Below are positions 42,042-51,023 of a DNA stretch of 64,000 nt, one piece after another. The DNA comes from Variovorax beijingensis. Its GTDB lineage: Bacteria > Pseudomonadota > Gammaproteobacteria > Burkholderiales > Burkholderiaceae_C. How positions within the stretch are numbered: position 1 is the stretch's first letter; each line of letters starts with the position of its first letter. The translations under genes and the position numbers were made by a program. The notes below the pieces were generated by a model. That model was not told the DNA's origin and ran no database searches. It saw nothing but the letters and a program-made list of their open reading frames with translations. The DNA is taken from positions 744,001-808,000 of the forward strand of contig NZ_VIVL01000001.1 in NCBI RefSeq assembly GCF_007828835.1, in the 5' to 3' direction.

Positions 42042-43043
42042 TCAGCGCGATGATGCCGGGGCCGTCAATTCCATCGACGAGCGCAGTTTGCCCTGGATGT
42101 ACTCACCCGCAATCACCGGCTCGAAGCGGGCCGGATGGGCCGCATCGCAACAGGAGGGCAGGCATTCGACGCTCGTGCTTTCCTCCGGGCCGGTGAACGC
42201 CACCATCGACAGCCGTTGCGTGGAGCCGGTCAGGTCGCGCGGCGGGTTGCTGACGCGGTGCAGCGTCGACCGCCACCGGCCGTTGGTCCAGCGCTGCATG
42301 AGGTCGCCGACATTGATCACGAAGCTGTCCGCAATCACCGGCACGTCGTGCCAGCGGCCCTGAAGATCGCAGACCTCCAGCCCGCCCGGCGCGTTGTCCT
42401 GGCGCAGGATGGTGAGGCCGCCGTAGTCGTGGTGCGCGCCGTAGCGCAGCTGCCCCGGCCGCGGCTCGACCGGCTGGTCCGGATAGTTGACGAAGCGCAG
42501 CGTGAGCGCGGGTTCGCTAAAGCAGGCATCGAACCAGTCTTCGGGCAGGTCGAGCGCCAGCGCCGACATGCGCATGAGCCGGCCGCACAGGCCATGGATG
42601 GCGTCGAACCAGGCGTTGATGTTCTGCTCGAACCCAGGCGGCTCGCTGGGCCAGAGGTTGCGCTGGCCCCGGCCATCGCGTTCGCGCTGCAGCGAGGCGA
42701 AGACGAGTGCCTCGCAAAGGTCCGGCGGCGTCTCGCCATCCAGGGTTGCCGCCACGCTTTCGATGCCCATCGGCAGGTAGCCGCGGCCCTTGACCTTCTC
42801 GGGCGGCATCAGTTGCGACTTGTGGTCGAGCGGCAAGGCGAAGAAGGCCTTGGCCTGCGCGCAGACATCGTCCGCCAGGCGCGCGGAGACGCCATGGTTG
42901 ACGATGGCCGCGAAGCCGGTCTCCTCGAAGGCCCTGCCAAACTGCCGGGCGGTGTCGCGCCGCGTGGCGGCATCCCCGCGCATGAACGGCGCCATGTCGA
43001 TCAGCGGCACCGACGCGGTGCCGTGCCTGGCTTGCTGTGTCAT
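42042..43043 (-). CDS. Isopenicillin-N-synthase-like 2-oxoglutarate/Fe(II) oxygenase
   Basis: A 333-residue oxygenase of the IPNS/ACCO/gibberellin-oxidase fold. The DIOX_N domain begins VPLIDMAPFMRG and includes GFAAIVNHGV. The Fe(II) triad is in YGAHHDYGGLTIL (HxD) and STLHRVSNPP (His), and the co-substrate Arg-x-Ser motif is TQRLSMVAF. Bacterial relatives hydroxylate or oxidatively cleave small molecules; the substrate is unknown. Its start overlaps the stop of the binding-protein gene (ATGA), implying that the oxygenase acts on the imported ligand. Confidence 0.9.
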   Translation of the reverse strand: MTQQARHGTASVPLIDMAPFMRGDAATRRDTARQFGRAFEETGFAAIVNHGVSARLADDVCAQAKAFFALPLDHKSQLMPPEKVKGRGYLPMGIESVAATLDGETPPDLCEALVFASLQRERDGRGQRNLWPSEPPGFEQNINAWFDAIHGLCGRLMRMSALALDLPEDWFDACFSEPALTLRFVNYPDQPVEPRPGQLRYGAHHDYGGLTILRQDNAPGGLEVCDLQGRWHDVPVIADSFVINVGDLMQRWTNGRWRSTLHRVSNPPRDLTGSTQRLSMVAFTGPEESTSVECLPSCCDAAHPARFEPVIAGEYIQGKLRSSMELTAPASSR

Positions 43044-44050
43044 TGCCAGGCCGCCTTGGCGTTGCTGAACCGAAGCGTGTAGGCGGCCTTGTAGTCGAGG
43101 GTCGCAGGGTAGATGCCGGCCGCCGACATGGTGTCGAAGAAGCGTTTCCAGCGTGCATCCGACATGGCGCCGGCACCGGACTGCAGCGCATCGCCATGCT
43201 TCACCATGGCCAGCTCCTTCATCTGCTTCATCTTGAAGTGGAAGAGCGCGACGTCGTGCTTCGGGTCCGCGGCAACCACGGCGTTCAGGGCGGGGGCGTA
43301 GTCGCCATCGATGCATTGCTGCCACCCGGCCCGGGTTGCCTCGACGAACGCGGCAACCGCCTTCTCGTTCGCGGCAATGTAGCGGTCCATCGCGAAGATC
43401 GTCGATGCGTAGTTCTCGTAGCCGTAGTCGGCCAGCAGGATGGAGACCGGCGGCTTCGGCAGCGCCTTGCCAAGCAGCTGGGCGTCTTCCGTGATGTAGC
43501 CCTGCTGAACCGCCTTGGCATCCGCCAGGAACGGCGCCGGGGAATACGCGTAGGGGCGCAGCTGGCTGTCGCTGAAGCCGTGCTTCTGCTTGAGGAAAGC
43601 CCAGAACTCCGCCTGCGAGAACTTGGCGACCATGATCGGCCGGCCCTTCAGGTCGGCCAGCGTCTTCACGCCCTGGTCGGCGTGCGCGACCAGCGTCTGC
43701 GGATCCTTCTGCAGGAAGGCGGCGATGGTGCGCGCGGGAATGCCGCGCGCCGCCATGTTGAGCGTGGTGAAGCTCGAACCCATGCCAAGGTCCAGCTCGC
43801 CCGCGGCCACCAGCAGCGGCACGTTCCGGTCGGGGCTGCCGCCGATCAGTTCCACTTCCAGCCCGGCCTTCTTGTACAGCCCGGCGGCTTGCGCCTGGAA
43901 CCAGCCGCAATGCTCGGCCTGCGGATACCAGTTCAAGCCGAACCGGAGCTTGTCGGCGCCGTGCGCGGGCGCAGCGATGGCCGCGATCAGCGACAAGGGG
44001 AGGCTCCAGCGCCGCAGCAGTGTGGCGCGGCCAGTGGTGAAGAGTTTCAT
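43040..44050 (-). CDS. NMT1/THI5-like ABC transporter substrate-binding protein
   Basis: A 336-residue periplasmic binding protein of the SsuA/ThiY-like NMT1 family. The signal peptide ends at APAHGADKL. The family block is FGLNWYPQAEHCGWFQAQAAGLYKKAG in its first part, with the pocket stretch DLGMGSSFTTLNMAARG. Relatives bind pyrimidine precursors, sulfonates, taurine or nitrate. No ABC permease or ATPase gene adjoins it, so it must borrow a transporter or lie in a split operon. An upstream in-frame ATG at 44131 would add a non-signal extension and was rejected. Confidence 0.87.
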   Translation of the reverse strand: MKLFTTGRATLLRRWSLPLSLIAAIAAPAHGADKLRFGLNWYPQAEHCGWFQAQAAGLYKKAGLEVELIGGSPDRNVPLLVAAGELDLGMGSSFTTLNMAARGIPARTIAAFLQKDPQTLVAHADQGVKTLADLKGRPIMVAKFSQAEFWAFLKQKHGFSDSQLRPYAYSPAPFLADAKAVQQGYITEDAQLLGKALPKPPVSILLADYGYENYASTIFAMDRYIAANEKAVAAFVEATRAGWQQCIDGDYAPALNAVVAADPKHDVALFHFKMKQMKELAMVKHGDALQSGAGAMSDARWKRFFDTMSAAGIYPATLDYKAAYTLRFSNAKAAWQ

Positions 44051-44290
44051 GCGTTCGTCCCTGTGGATGCGTTGCCTTGGAAATATCCAGGGGTGCATCG
44101 CCACCATGCGAAGCTCGTCCGCTGAAGGCACCGGTGATGCCGGCGGAGCGGATGAAACGCACGAAGCAAAGCGAGGCTTGCCTGGATGTCATCCGGAGCA
44201 ATGTCCCGCAGATGGTGCATCTGCTGACCGCTTCTACTCCGCGTTGGCGTGGCGAGCAGAATCTGTGCCAGCGAGTGGCCTGCAGATGGG

Positions 44291-45178
44291 TCAGGACCGG
44301 GGCGGCAAGGCATGCGCCCCGCGCCAGCGGAAGCAGGCCTCGCGCACCTCATCGACCAGCGCCGCCAGCGGCTCCGGCGCCGCGCTGCCTTCGGCCTGCT
44401 GGATCACGAAGCGGGCAGGCGGCAGCGGCGGCAGGAAGCTGCCCGGCGGAATGGAACGCAGCAGGGGCGGCATGCCCGACGGCGTCAGCACGGTGATGGC
44501 CAGGCCGGCGGCCGCGGCGGCCATCAACGGGCCGGAGCCGTGCGCGGTCAGCACGATCTGCCAGTGGGTTGTTCCGTGTCCGGCCAGCGAGGCGAGCGCG
44601 GCTTCGCGGAACGGGCAGGGCTCCGAGAGAAAAGCCAGCGGGGCGGGCGCATCAGGGTCGAGCAGCGCCCTTTCCGAAAAGGCCCACACCAGCGGCTCCA
44701 TCCAGAGCGTTTCGGTGTCGCTGCCGGCGTCGCAGACCGTGCCGACCATCAGGTCCAGCGAGCGCTGCCGCACCTGCTTGGCCAGCGCCGTGCTGATGCC
44801 GCAGGTGATTTCCACATGCACGTCGGGCCTGCGCTGGCGAAAGCCCGCGAGCGCGGCAAACAGCCATTCGCTGGGAAAGCCCTCCGAGCACCCGAGGCGC
44901 AGCGTGGTCGGCGCACGCCGGGGCGCCGCAAGCCTGGAGACCGCCTGCTGCTGCAGGTTGAGGATGCTCCTGGCATAGCTCAGGAGCACGCTGCCCTGGG
45001 CCGTGAGTTCCAGCGACCGCGTGGTGCGGTCGAAGACGCGGCAGCCCAGCTGTTCCTCGAGCCGCCGGATCTGCGCGCTCACTGCCGATTGCGTCAGGTG
45101 CATGGCTTCGGCCGCGCGGGTCACGCTGCCATGGTCGGCCACCGAGACGAAGGCGCGCAGCTGCTGGGAGTCGAGCAT
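44291..45178 (-). CDS. LysR-family transcriptional regulator
   Basis: A 295-residue LysR protein. The HTH is LRAFVSVADHGSVTRAAEAMH, then TQSAVSAQIRRLEEQLGCRVFDRT. The effector-binding domain begins TLRLGCSEGFPSEWLF. It is divergent from the azoreductase gene (104-bp gap), which it may control, as many LysR proteins control quinone/azo reductases. A role for the oxygenase module 240 bp downstream is possible. That 240-bp gap (44051-44290) shows no gene or clear regulatory element. Confidence 0.9.
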   Translation of the reverse strand: MLDSQQLRAFVSVADHGSVTRAAEAMHLTQSAVSAQIRRLEEQLGCRVFDRTTRSLELTAQGSVLLSYARSILNLQQQAVSRLAAPRRAPTTLRLGCSEGFPSEWLFAALAGFRQRRPDVHVEITCGISTALAKQVRQRSLDLMVGTVCDAGSDTETLWMEPLVWAFSERALLDPDAPAPLAFLSEPCPFREAALASLAGHGTTHWQIVLTAHGSGPLMAAAAAGLAITVLTPSGMPPLLRSIPPGSFLPPLPPARFVIQQAEGSAAPEPLAALVDEVREACFRWRGAHALPPRS

Positions 45179-45282
45179 GGGTTTCAGTGAAATTGGTTCT
45201 GAATGGCTGCAAATTATGTTGCTTGTGTGCAGGGTCTGCGCTGCCTAGCCTTGGCATTCCGAACCACTCACCCCCGCACGCC

Positions 45283-45915
45283 ATGAAAGAACTGCTCTAC
45301 ATCGAGACCTCGCCCCGCACCACGCGCTCCGCCAGCATCGAGGTGGCCGGCGCCTTCATCGACGAAGTGAGGCGCATCCACCCGGCCTGCCATGTCACCA
45401 CGCTGAACCCCTGGACCATGCAGCTACCCGAGCTGTCGCAGGACATGCTCGATGCCAAGTACGCCGGCATCAACGGCGTGTCGCTCACCGCCGCTCAGCA
45501 GACGGCCTGGGACGAGGTGCGGCGCATTGCCGCGCCTTTTCACGCGGCGGACCACATCGTGCTGGCGATGCCGCTGTGGAACTTTGGCATTCCCTACAAG
45601 CTGAAGCACCTGATCGACGTGGTGTCGCACAAGGACGTGCTGTTCCGCTTCGACGCCTCGGGCCTGTCCGGCATGCTGCAGACCCGGCGGGCGACGGTGG
45701 TGTGCGCAAGGGGGCTGGACTACCCGCTGGGAAAGGACGGCTCCGCGCACGCGCTCGACTTCCAGCTGCCCTACATCGAGACCTGGCTGCGCTTCATCGG
45801 CGTGCAGGAGGTGCGCTCGGTGGTGGTCGAGAAGACGTTGATGGGCCCGGAGGTGGATGCCGGCGCAAGGGCCGGCGCGAAGCGCCGCGCGGTGGAGCTC
45901 GCCGAGGGGCTCTGA
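45283..45915 (+). CDS. azoR: FMN-dependent NADH:quinone/azo reductase (AzoR family)
   Basis: A 210-residue flavodoxin-like reductase. The FMN-phosphate loop is YIETSPRTTRSASIEVAG, the active-site block is VLAMPLWNFGIPYKLKHLIDVV and a third FMN contact is around VVCARGLDYPLG. AzoR-type enzymes reduce quinones and azo dyes with NADH and protect against thiol or electrophile stress. Length is normal. The ATG at 45283 matches the family start; upstream in-frame ATGs were rejected. It is divergent from the LysR gene and followed by a glutathione transferase gene, fitting a detoxification pair. Confidence 0.9.
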   Translation: MKELLYIETSPRTTRSASIEVAGAFIDEVRRIHPACHVTTLNPWTMQLPELSQDMLDAKYAGINGVSLTAAQQTAWDEVRRIAAPFHAADHIVLAMPLWNFGIPYKLKHLIDVVSHKDVLFRFDASGLSGMLQTRRATVVCARGLDYPLGKDGSAHALDFQLPYIETWLRFIGVQEVRSVVVEKTLMGPEVDAGARAGAKRRAVELAEGL

Positions 45916-45969
45916 GGGCCTAAGAGCGGGGCGGTTGCAGGGGCATGCGGAGCCTGACACCATGGCCGC

Positions 45970-46698
45970 ATGACATACCAACTTCACTACTGGCCCACCA
46001 TCCAGGGCCGCGGGGAATTCGTGCGGCTCGCGCTCGAGGCGGCCGGTGCGGACTATGTCGACGTGGCGCGGCTGCCCGAATCGAAAGGCGGCGGCGAGTC
46101 CGCACTGGGCGACCGGCTCGACGACCCGGACATCGTCCGCCCGTCCTTCGCGCCGCCGTTCCTGATCGATGGCGACATCGTCGTGGGGCAGACCGCGGCC
46201 ATCCTGCTGTACCTCGGGCCGCGGCTCGGCCTCGCGGGCGTCGGCGAATCCGACGGCCTCTGGACGCACCAGCTGCAGCTCACCATTGCCGACGTGGTGG
46301 CGGAGGCGCACGACACGCACCATCCGATTTCCACCGGCGCCTACTACGAGGACCAGCGCGATGCAGCCGTGCAGCGCGCGCGGGCCTTCCGCGAAGAGCG
46401 GATTCCCAAGTTCCTGAACTGGTTCGAGCGCGTGCTGCGGCGCAACCCCGCGGGATCGTTGCACCTCGTGGGCGACGTGCTGACCTACGCCGACCTGTCG
46501 CTGTTCCAGCTGGTCGAAGGCCTGCGCTATGCGTTCCCGAAAGCCGCGGCCCGCGCGCTGGCTGCCACGCCGGCGGTCGAGAAACTGCACGACAACGTCA
46601 AGCGCCGCCAGCGCGTGCACGACTACCTGCAAAGCCCGCGCCGCATCGCGTTCAACGAGGACGGGATCTTCAGGCGCTATGCGGAGCTGGATGCCTGA
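45970..46698 (+). CDS. Glutathione S-transferase family protein
   Basis: A 242-residue cytosolic GST. The thioredoxin-like N-terminal domain has QLHYWPTIQGRGEFVRLAL with the catalytic Tyr region, the cis-Pro block FAPPFLIDGDIVVGQTAAIL and the all-helical C-terminal domain with VGDVLTYADLSLFQLVEGL. The pattern resembles sigma-class-like bacterial GSTs. It probably conjugates or isomerises electrophiles with glutathione. The gap to azoR is 54 nt, so co-transcription is possible. Confidence 0.9.
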   Translation: MTYQLHYWPTIQGRGEFVRLALEAAGADYVDVARLPESKGGGESALGDRLDDPDIVRPSFAPPFLIDGDIVVGQTAAILLYLGPRLGLAGVGESDGLWTHQLQLTIADVVAEAHDTHHPISTGAYYEDQRDAAVQRARAFREERIPKFLNWFERVLRRNPAGSLHLVGDVLTYADLSLFQLVEGLRYAFPKAAARALAATPAVEKLHDNVKRRQRVHDYLQSPRRIAFNEDGIFRRYAELDA

Positions 46699-46728
46699 GG
46701 CCCGCGCATCGGCGGGCCGGCCAAGGGC

Positions 46729-47511
46729 TCATGCAGGCTTGACGCTCGCGCCGGCGAACGGAATCGCATGCTCGACGGTGTCCCAGATGAAGCGGCCCGA
46801 GGGGCTTTGCTGCTCCTCGACGATGTGCGCCACCAGCCCGGCGGCGCGCGAGATCACGGCGAAGCCGCGCATCACCCCGGTGGGCACGCCGATCTCGCCG
46901 AGCAGCGCGGCCACCGCGCCGGTCGCGTTGATGGTGATGGGGCGTCCGGCCACGGCATCCACCGCGGCGGAGAGGCGCTCCAGCGCCCGCAGCTTGTCGC
47001 CGGCCAACTCGGGCTCGGCGCGCGCCATGTCGAGCAGCTTGTAGGCGCGCGGGTCCACCGGCTTGTGCAGGTGGTGGCCGAAGCCGGGCACCGGGCTCTT
47101 CAGGCCCTTGTAGTGGCGCGCGATCTCCATCGCCTCTGCATCCGGGTCGGCGGCGGCGCCGATGCGGTCGAGCAGGCCGGAGCAGTTCTCCATGGTGCCC
47201 ACGAACGAACTGCCCACGGCCAGCAGCCCGGCCGAGACGGCGCCCTGCAGGTTCTCGGGCGCGCTCATGTAGATCAGGCGCGTGGCAATGGCGCTGGGCG
47301 TGAGGCCGTGCTCCATCAGCACCACCAGCACCGCATCGGTGATGCGCAGGTCCACGCCGCGCGGCGTGCGGTTCAGGATCTGCATCAGCATCACCTCGGT
47401 GAAGGTTTTCTTGCCGAGCAGGTCTTCGACCAGGTCGGCATCGCGGTAGTGCAGGCTGGTGAGCGTGTGGGTGCACAGGCGGGTGACGGGCGTTTTGGAG
47501 GTGGAAGTCAT
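46729..47511 (-). CDS. Citrate-synthase-like protein (citryl-CoA lyase type, single domain)
   Basis: A 260-residue protein equivalent to the C-terminal large part of citrate synthase. It keeps the His block VPGFGHHLHKPVDPRAYKLL (equivalent to His320). At the position where citrate synthases and citryl-CoA lyases have Asp in NVDG/NVDF, it reads NATGAVAALLGEIG, so the usual catalytic Asp appears to be absent by my eye alignment. Short citrate-synthase homologues act as citryl-CoA lyases or in other acyl-CoA cleavage reactions. It is downstream of a CoA-ligase gene in the same direction, pointing to a CoA-linked catabolic step. Confidence 0.82.
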   Translation of the reverse strand: MTSTSKTPVTRLCTHTLTSLHYRDADLVEDLLGKKTFTEVMLMQILNRTPRGVDLRITDAVLVVLMEHGLTPSAIATRLIYMSAPENLQGAVSAGLLAVGSSFVGTMENCSGLLDRIGAAADPDAEAMEIARHYKGLKSPVPGFGHHLHKPVDPRAYKLLDMARAEPELAGDKLRALERLSAAVDAVAGRPITINATGAVAALLGEIGVPTGVMRGFAVISRAAGLVAHIVEEQQSPSGRFIWDTVEHAIPFAGASVKPA

Positions 47512-47528
47512 GGCGTGGTTTCTTTCAT

Positions 47529-49043
47529 TCAGGAAGCGGCGGCGGTGGCCATGGCGAGTTCGCGCACGGCGCTCTTGAGCACCTTGCCCACGGGTGAGCG
47601 CGGCAGGGCCTCGTGGAAATGGATGTGCTTGGGTGTCTGTACCGGGCCGAGGCGCTCGCGCACGAAGGCGATCAGCTCGGCCTCGGTGGCGCGGCGGCCC
47701 GGGCGCAGCTGCACGGCGGCCTGCACCGCCTCGCCCCATTTGTCGTCGGGAATGCCGAACACGGCGCACTCGTGTACCGCCGGGTGCTGGCCCAGCGCGT
47801 TCTCCACGTCCACCGGGTACACGTTGAAGCCGCCCGTGATGACCATGTCCTTCAGGCGGTCCTTCAGGTAGAGGTAGCCGCGCTCGTCGATCAGGCCCCG
47901 GTCGCCGGTGTGCAGCCAGCCGTCCACCAGCGTCTCGGCGGTCTTCTCGGGCAGGCGCCAGTAGCCGGTCATCAGCAGGTCGCCGCGCGCCACCACTTCG
48001 CCCACTTCGCCAGCGGGCAGCAGCCGTCCGTCCGGCGCCATGATGGCCACGTCGCTGAACCAGGCGGTGCGGCCCACGGCGGCCCAGTTGCGCTCGTCCT
48101 CGAAGTCCGCGGGAAGCATCACGGTGAGGATCTGGGGCGCCTCGGTCTGGCCATAGGTGGTGCCCAGCACCGGGCCGAAGAATTCGCGCACCTCGCGGAT
48201 CTTTTCGGAGGGCATCGGCGCGCCGCCGTAGATCAGCCGGCGCAGGTGCGGGAAGTCGGCGCGCGACGCGCCCGGCAGCGCCATCAGCATGTAGACCAGC
48301 GTGGGCGGCATGAAGCATGCCGTGCCGCCGCGCTCGCGGAAGGCCGTGCGCACGGCCTCGGCGCCGGCCGCGGGCAGCACCACGTGGCAGCCGCCCTGCG
48401 CGAGGATGGGCAGCACGTAGGTCGAGGTGCCGTGCGTGATCGGCGCCGCCACGACGTAGCGCTCGTGCGCGTCGAAGCCCCAGGCGTGGATCTGGTTGGC
48501 GATGTTGGCGAGCCATGCGCGGTACGGCTGCATCACGCCCTTGGGCGCGCCGGTGGTGCCGCCGGTGAACTTGATCGCCTGCGTGGCGTCCAGCGGCAGC
48601 GCGAATGATGGGCGCGGCGCGCCCGCATGCCGGGCCACCAGCGCCGCGATGGTGGCTTCATGCTGCGGCGCCGTGCCGGTGTGGATGCGCGTGCCGGGCG
48701 CGCCGTCGAGCAGCCCGGCGCAGGCACCGTCGAGCACGAGGATCGACGGCTCGGTGGCATCGACGATGCGGCGGATCTCGGGCCGCGTGCTCTGCGGATT
48801 CAGCGGCACCCAGACCTTGCCGCAGGCCAGCACCGCGAGCAGCGCGGCGATGTGCTCCGCGCTGTTCTTCGCGCAGATGGCCACGCGGCTTTGCGGCGCG
48901 GGGTCGAGCGCGACCAGCGCGGCCGCCAGCGCCGCCACCTGGGCGGCCAGCGCCTCGTAGCGGAGGGTGCCCTCGGGGGCGTCGATGGCGATGTTGTCGG
49001 GCCAGCGCGCCGCGGCGCGCCAGAAGAAGTCGATCGGAAACAT
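47529..49043 (-). CDS. AMP-dependent acyl-CoA synthetase/ligase
   Basis: A 504-residue member of the ANL superfamily. The P-loop IKFTGGTTGAPKGVMQPYR, the A5 block GTTYGQTEAPQI, the A7 block DGWLHTGDRGLIDERGYLYL, the hinge DRLKDMVITGGFNVYPVDVE and the A10 Lys in PRSPVGKVLKSAVREL are all present. It activates a carboxylic acid with ATP and CoA; the acid is unknown. AGGAG precedes the ATG at 49043. An alternative ATG at 49082 overlaps the receptor-gene stop (ATGA). The citrate-synthase-like gene follows 17 nt later. Confidence 0.93.
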   Translation of the reverse strand: MFPIDFFWRAAARWPDNIAIDAPEGTLRYEALAAQVAALAAALVALDPAPQSRVAICAKNSAEHIAALLAVLACGKVWVPLNPQSTRPEIRRIVDATEPSILVLDGACAGLLDGAPGTRIHTGTAPQHEATIAALVARHAGAPRPSFALPLDATQAIKFTGGTTGAPKGVMQPYRAWLANIANQIHAWGFDAHERYVVAAPITHGTSTYVLPILAQGGCHVVLPAAGAEAVRTAFRERGGTACFMPPTLVYMLMALPGASRADFPHLRRLIYGGAPMPSEKIREVREFFGPVLGTTYGQTEAPQILTVMLPADFEDERNWAAVGRTAWFSDVAIMAPDGRLLPAGEVGEVVARGDLLMTGYWRLPEKTAETLVDGWLHTGDRGLIDERGYLYLKDRLKDMVITGGFNVYPVDVENALGQHPAVHECAVFGIPDDKWGEAVQAAVQLRPGRRATEAELIAFVRERLGPVQTPKHIHFHEALPRSPVGKVLKSAVRELAMATAAAS

Positions 49044-49078
49044 GGGTCGGTGTGCTCCTGTGGGCTTTCTTGTCGTCG

Positions 49079-50068
49079 TCATTCGGCCTTGGCGCCGGAC
49101 TCCTTCACCACTTCGCGCCAGCGCTTGATCTCGGCCGCGGCAAAGCTGCGCATCTGCTCGGGCGTGCCGGCTTCGGGCGATGCGGCCAGGTCCTGCAGGC
49201 GCTGCCGCACCTCGGGTGCGGCCAGCACCTTGCCGAGCGCGGCATTCAGGCGATCGATCACGGGGCGCGGCGTGCCAGCGGGGGCCGCCAGGCCGAACCA
49301 AGACTGCACGTCGAAGCCCGGATAGCCCGACTCGGCCAGCGTGGGCACGTCGGGCAGCAGCGGCGAGCGCCGGGCGCTGGTGATCGCGATGGCGCGCAGG
49401 CGCCCGCCCTGCACATGCGGAAGGGCCGAGGGCGTGTTGTCGAACATCGACTGCACCTGGCCGCCGAGCAGGTCGGTGACCGCGGGCGCGCTGCCGCGGT
49501 AGGGCACGTGCAGCATGTTGAGCTTCGCCTGCATCTTGAACATCTCGCCCGACAGGTGGATGGACGAGCCGCTGCCGGACGAGGCAAAGGTGATGCCCTC
49601 CTTCGACTCCTTGGCGAAGCGCACGTAGTCGGACACGCTCTTCACGGGCAGCGACGGATTCACCACGAGGATGTTGGGAATCTTGGCGATCAGGCCGATG
49701 GGCTCGAAGTCCTTGACCGGGTCGTAGCCCAGCTTGCCGTAGAGCGAGGCGTTGATGGTGTTCGCGATGGTGTAGACGTAGAGCGTGTAGCCGTCGGCCG
49801 GCGCGCGGGCCACGTACTCGGCGCCCACGTTGCTGTTGGCGCCCGTGCGGTTGTCCACCAGCATGGGCTGGCCGAGCTGCTCGCCCAGCTTGACGGCGAC
49901 GAGGCGCGCGATCACGTCGGTGGCGCCGCCGGCGGCGTAGCCGACCACCAGCTTCACGGGCTTGGACGGCCAGGCGGCGGGCTGCGCCTGCAGGGGCAGC
50001 GCGGCGCAGCAGGCGAGGGCGGCGGCGAACGCCAGCCCATGCCGGCGAGGTGCGGAATACGAGGTCAC
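49079..50068 (-). CDS. Bug/TctC-family substrate-binding protein
   Basis: A 329-residue periplasmic receptor. The signal peptide (GLAFAAALACCAALPLQAQP) is cleaved before AAWPSKPVKLVVGYAAGGATD. Other family blocks are RAPADGYTLYVYT and ITFASSGSGSSIHLSGEMF. The GTG at 50068 is chosen because GGAGACAAGAA precedes it; a frame open up to 50191 has no signal. It is the first gene of the receptor - CoA ligase - citrate-synthase-like operon and probably binds the acid that the ligase activates. Confidence 0.92.
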   Translation of the reverse strand: MTSYSAPRRHGLAFAAALACCAALPLQAQPAAWPSKPVKLVVGYAAGGATDVIARLVAVKLGEQLGQPMLVDNRTGANSNVGAEYVARAPADGYTLYVYTIANTINASLYGKLGYDPVKDFEPIGLIAKIPNILVVNPSLPVKSVSDYVRFAKESKEGITFASSGSGSSIHLSGEMFKMQAKLNMLHVPYRGSAPAVTDLLGGQVQSMFDNTPSALPHVQGGRLRAIAITSARRSPLLPDVPTLAESGYPGFDVQSWFGLAAPAGTPRPVIDRLNAALGKVLAAPEVRQRLQDLAASPEAGTPEQMRSFAAAEIKRWREVVKESGAKAE

Positions 50069-50168
50069 TTCTTGTCTCCAGTTGGGTATGCAATGCCTGT
50101 CGCGGGCCGTGTCCTGCCGTGCTGCGGCACACTGCGCAATGGCTCCGTCGACCGAGAAATTCTTTCGT

Positions 50169-51008
50169 ATGCCCTCCCGAACCGCGAACAAGAACGTCCA
50201 TCAGCCGGACGTTTCAACCCGTGCCGCGGCCGCCCAGGCACCCGCTGCCGAGCCCGGCGACGACGCCGGCAGCCGCACGCTGCGGCGCGGCCTGCAGTTG
50301 CTGGACGCGGTGCTGGCGAGCGGCCGCGAAGGCCTGCGCGTGGTGGACCTGTGCCGCGCGGCGGGACTGGAGCGCGCCACGGTCCACCGCCTGCTGGCCA
50401 CGCTGGTGGAGAGCGGCTATGCCGCGCAGCGCGGGCGCTTTCGCTACGTGGCGGGGCCGCGGCTCGCGGCCATGGCGCAGCCCGCCGGCATGCCCAACAT
50501 GGCGGTGCGCCTGCGTCCGGTGCTCGAACGCGTGAGCGCGGCCTGCGGCGATGCGGCTTTCGCCATCGTGCGCGAAGGCCCGGCATCGCACTGCATCGCG
50601 CGCCATGTGGGCACGCATCCGGTACAGATCCTGGTGATCCAGGTGGGCACGCGCCAGCCGCTCGGCGTGGGCGCGGCGGGCCTGGCGCTGCTGTCGGCGT
50701 TGCCGGACGACGAGATGGCATCCGCCATTGCCGCCAATGCCCCCGTCCTCGGACGCTACGGCGGCATGACGGCCGAGCGCATGGCGCTGCTGGTGCGCGC
50801 GACACGCGAGCGCGGCTGGTCGGTCATCGGCAACCATGCGACCGATGGGGTGCTGGCCGTGGGGATGGCGGTGCGCAGCAGCGAAGGCGAGCCGGTGGCC
50901 GCGATCAGCGTGGCGTCGACGCTGGACCGCATGCCGCGCGAGCGCCAGCAGTTGATCGCGCGCTGGATGCGCGAGGCGCTGGCCGCGCTGCTGCCGGGCG
51001 GGCTGTAG
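50169..51008 (+). CDS. IclR-family transcriptional regulator
   Basis: A 279-residue regulator with an N-terminal winged HTH (LRRGLQLLDAVLASGREGLRV, then LCRAAGLERATVHRLLATLVESG) and a C-terminal GAF-like effector domain (SHCIARHVGTHPVQILVIQVG). IclR proteins typically respond to small carboxylates. It is divergent from the Bug receptor gene across a 100-bp gap and probably controls that operon. The first about 30 residues are low-complexity, and the start could be one of several in-frame ATGs. Confidence 0.9.
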   Translation: MPSRTANKNVHQPDVSTRAAAAQAPAAEPGDDAGSRTLRRGLQLLDAVLASGREGLRVVDLCRAAGLERATVHRLLATLVESGYAAQRGRFRYVAGPRLAAMAQPAGMPNMAVRLRPVLERVSAACGDAAFAIVREGPASHCIARHVGTHPVQILVIQVGTRQPLGVGAAGLALLSALPDDEMASAIAANAPVLGRYGGMTAERMALLVRATRERGWSVIGNHATDGVLAVGMAVRSSEGEPVAAISVASTLDRMPRERQQLIARWMREALAALLPGGL

Positions 51009-51023
51009 GTCTGCAGGGTGCGG

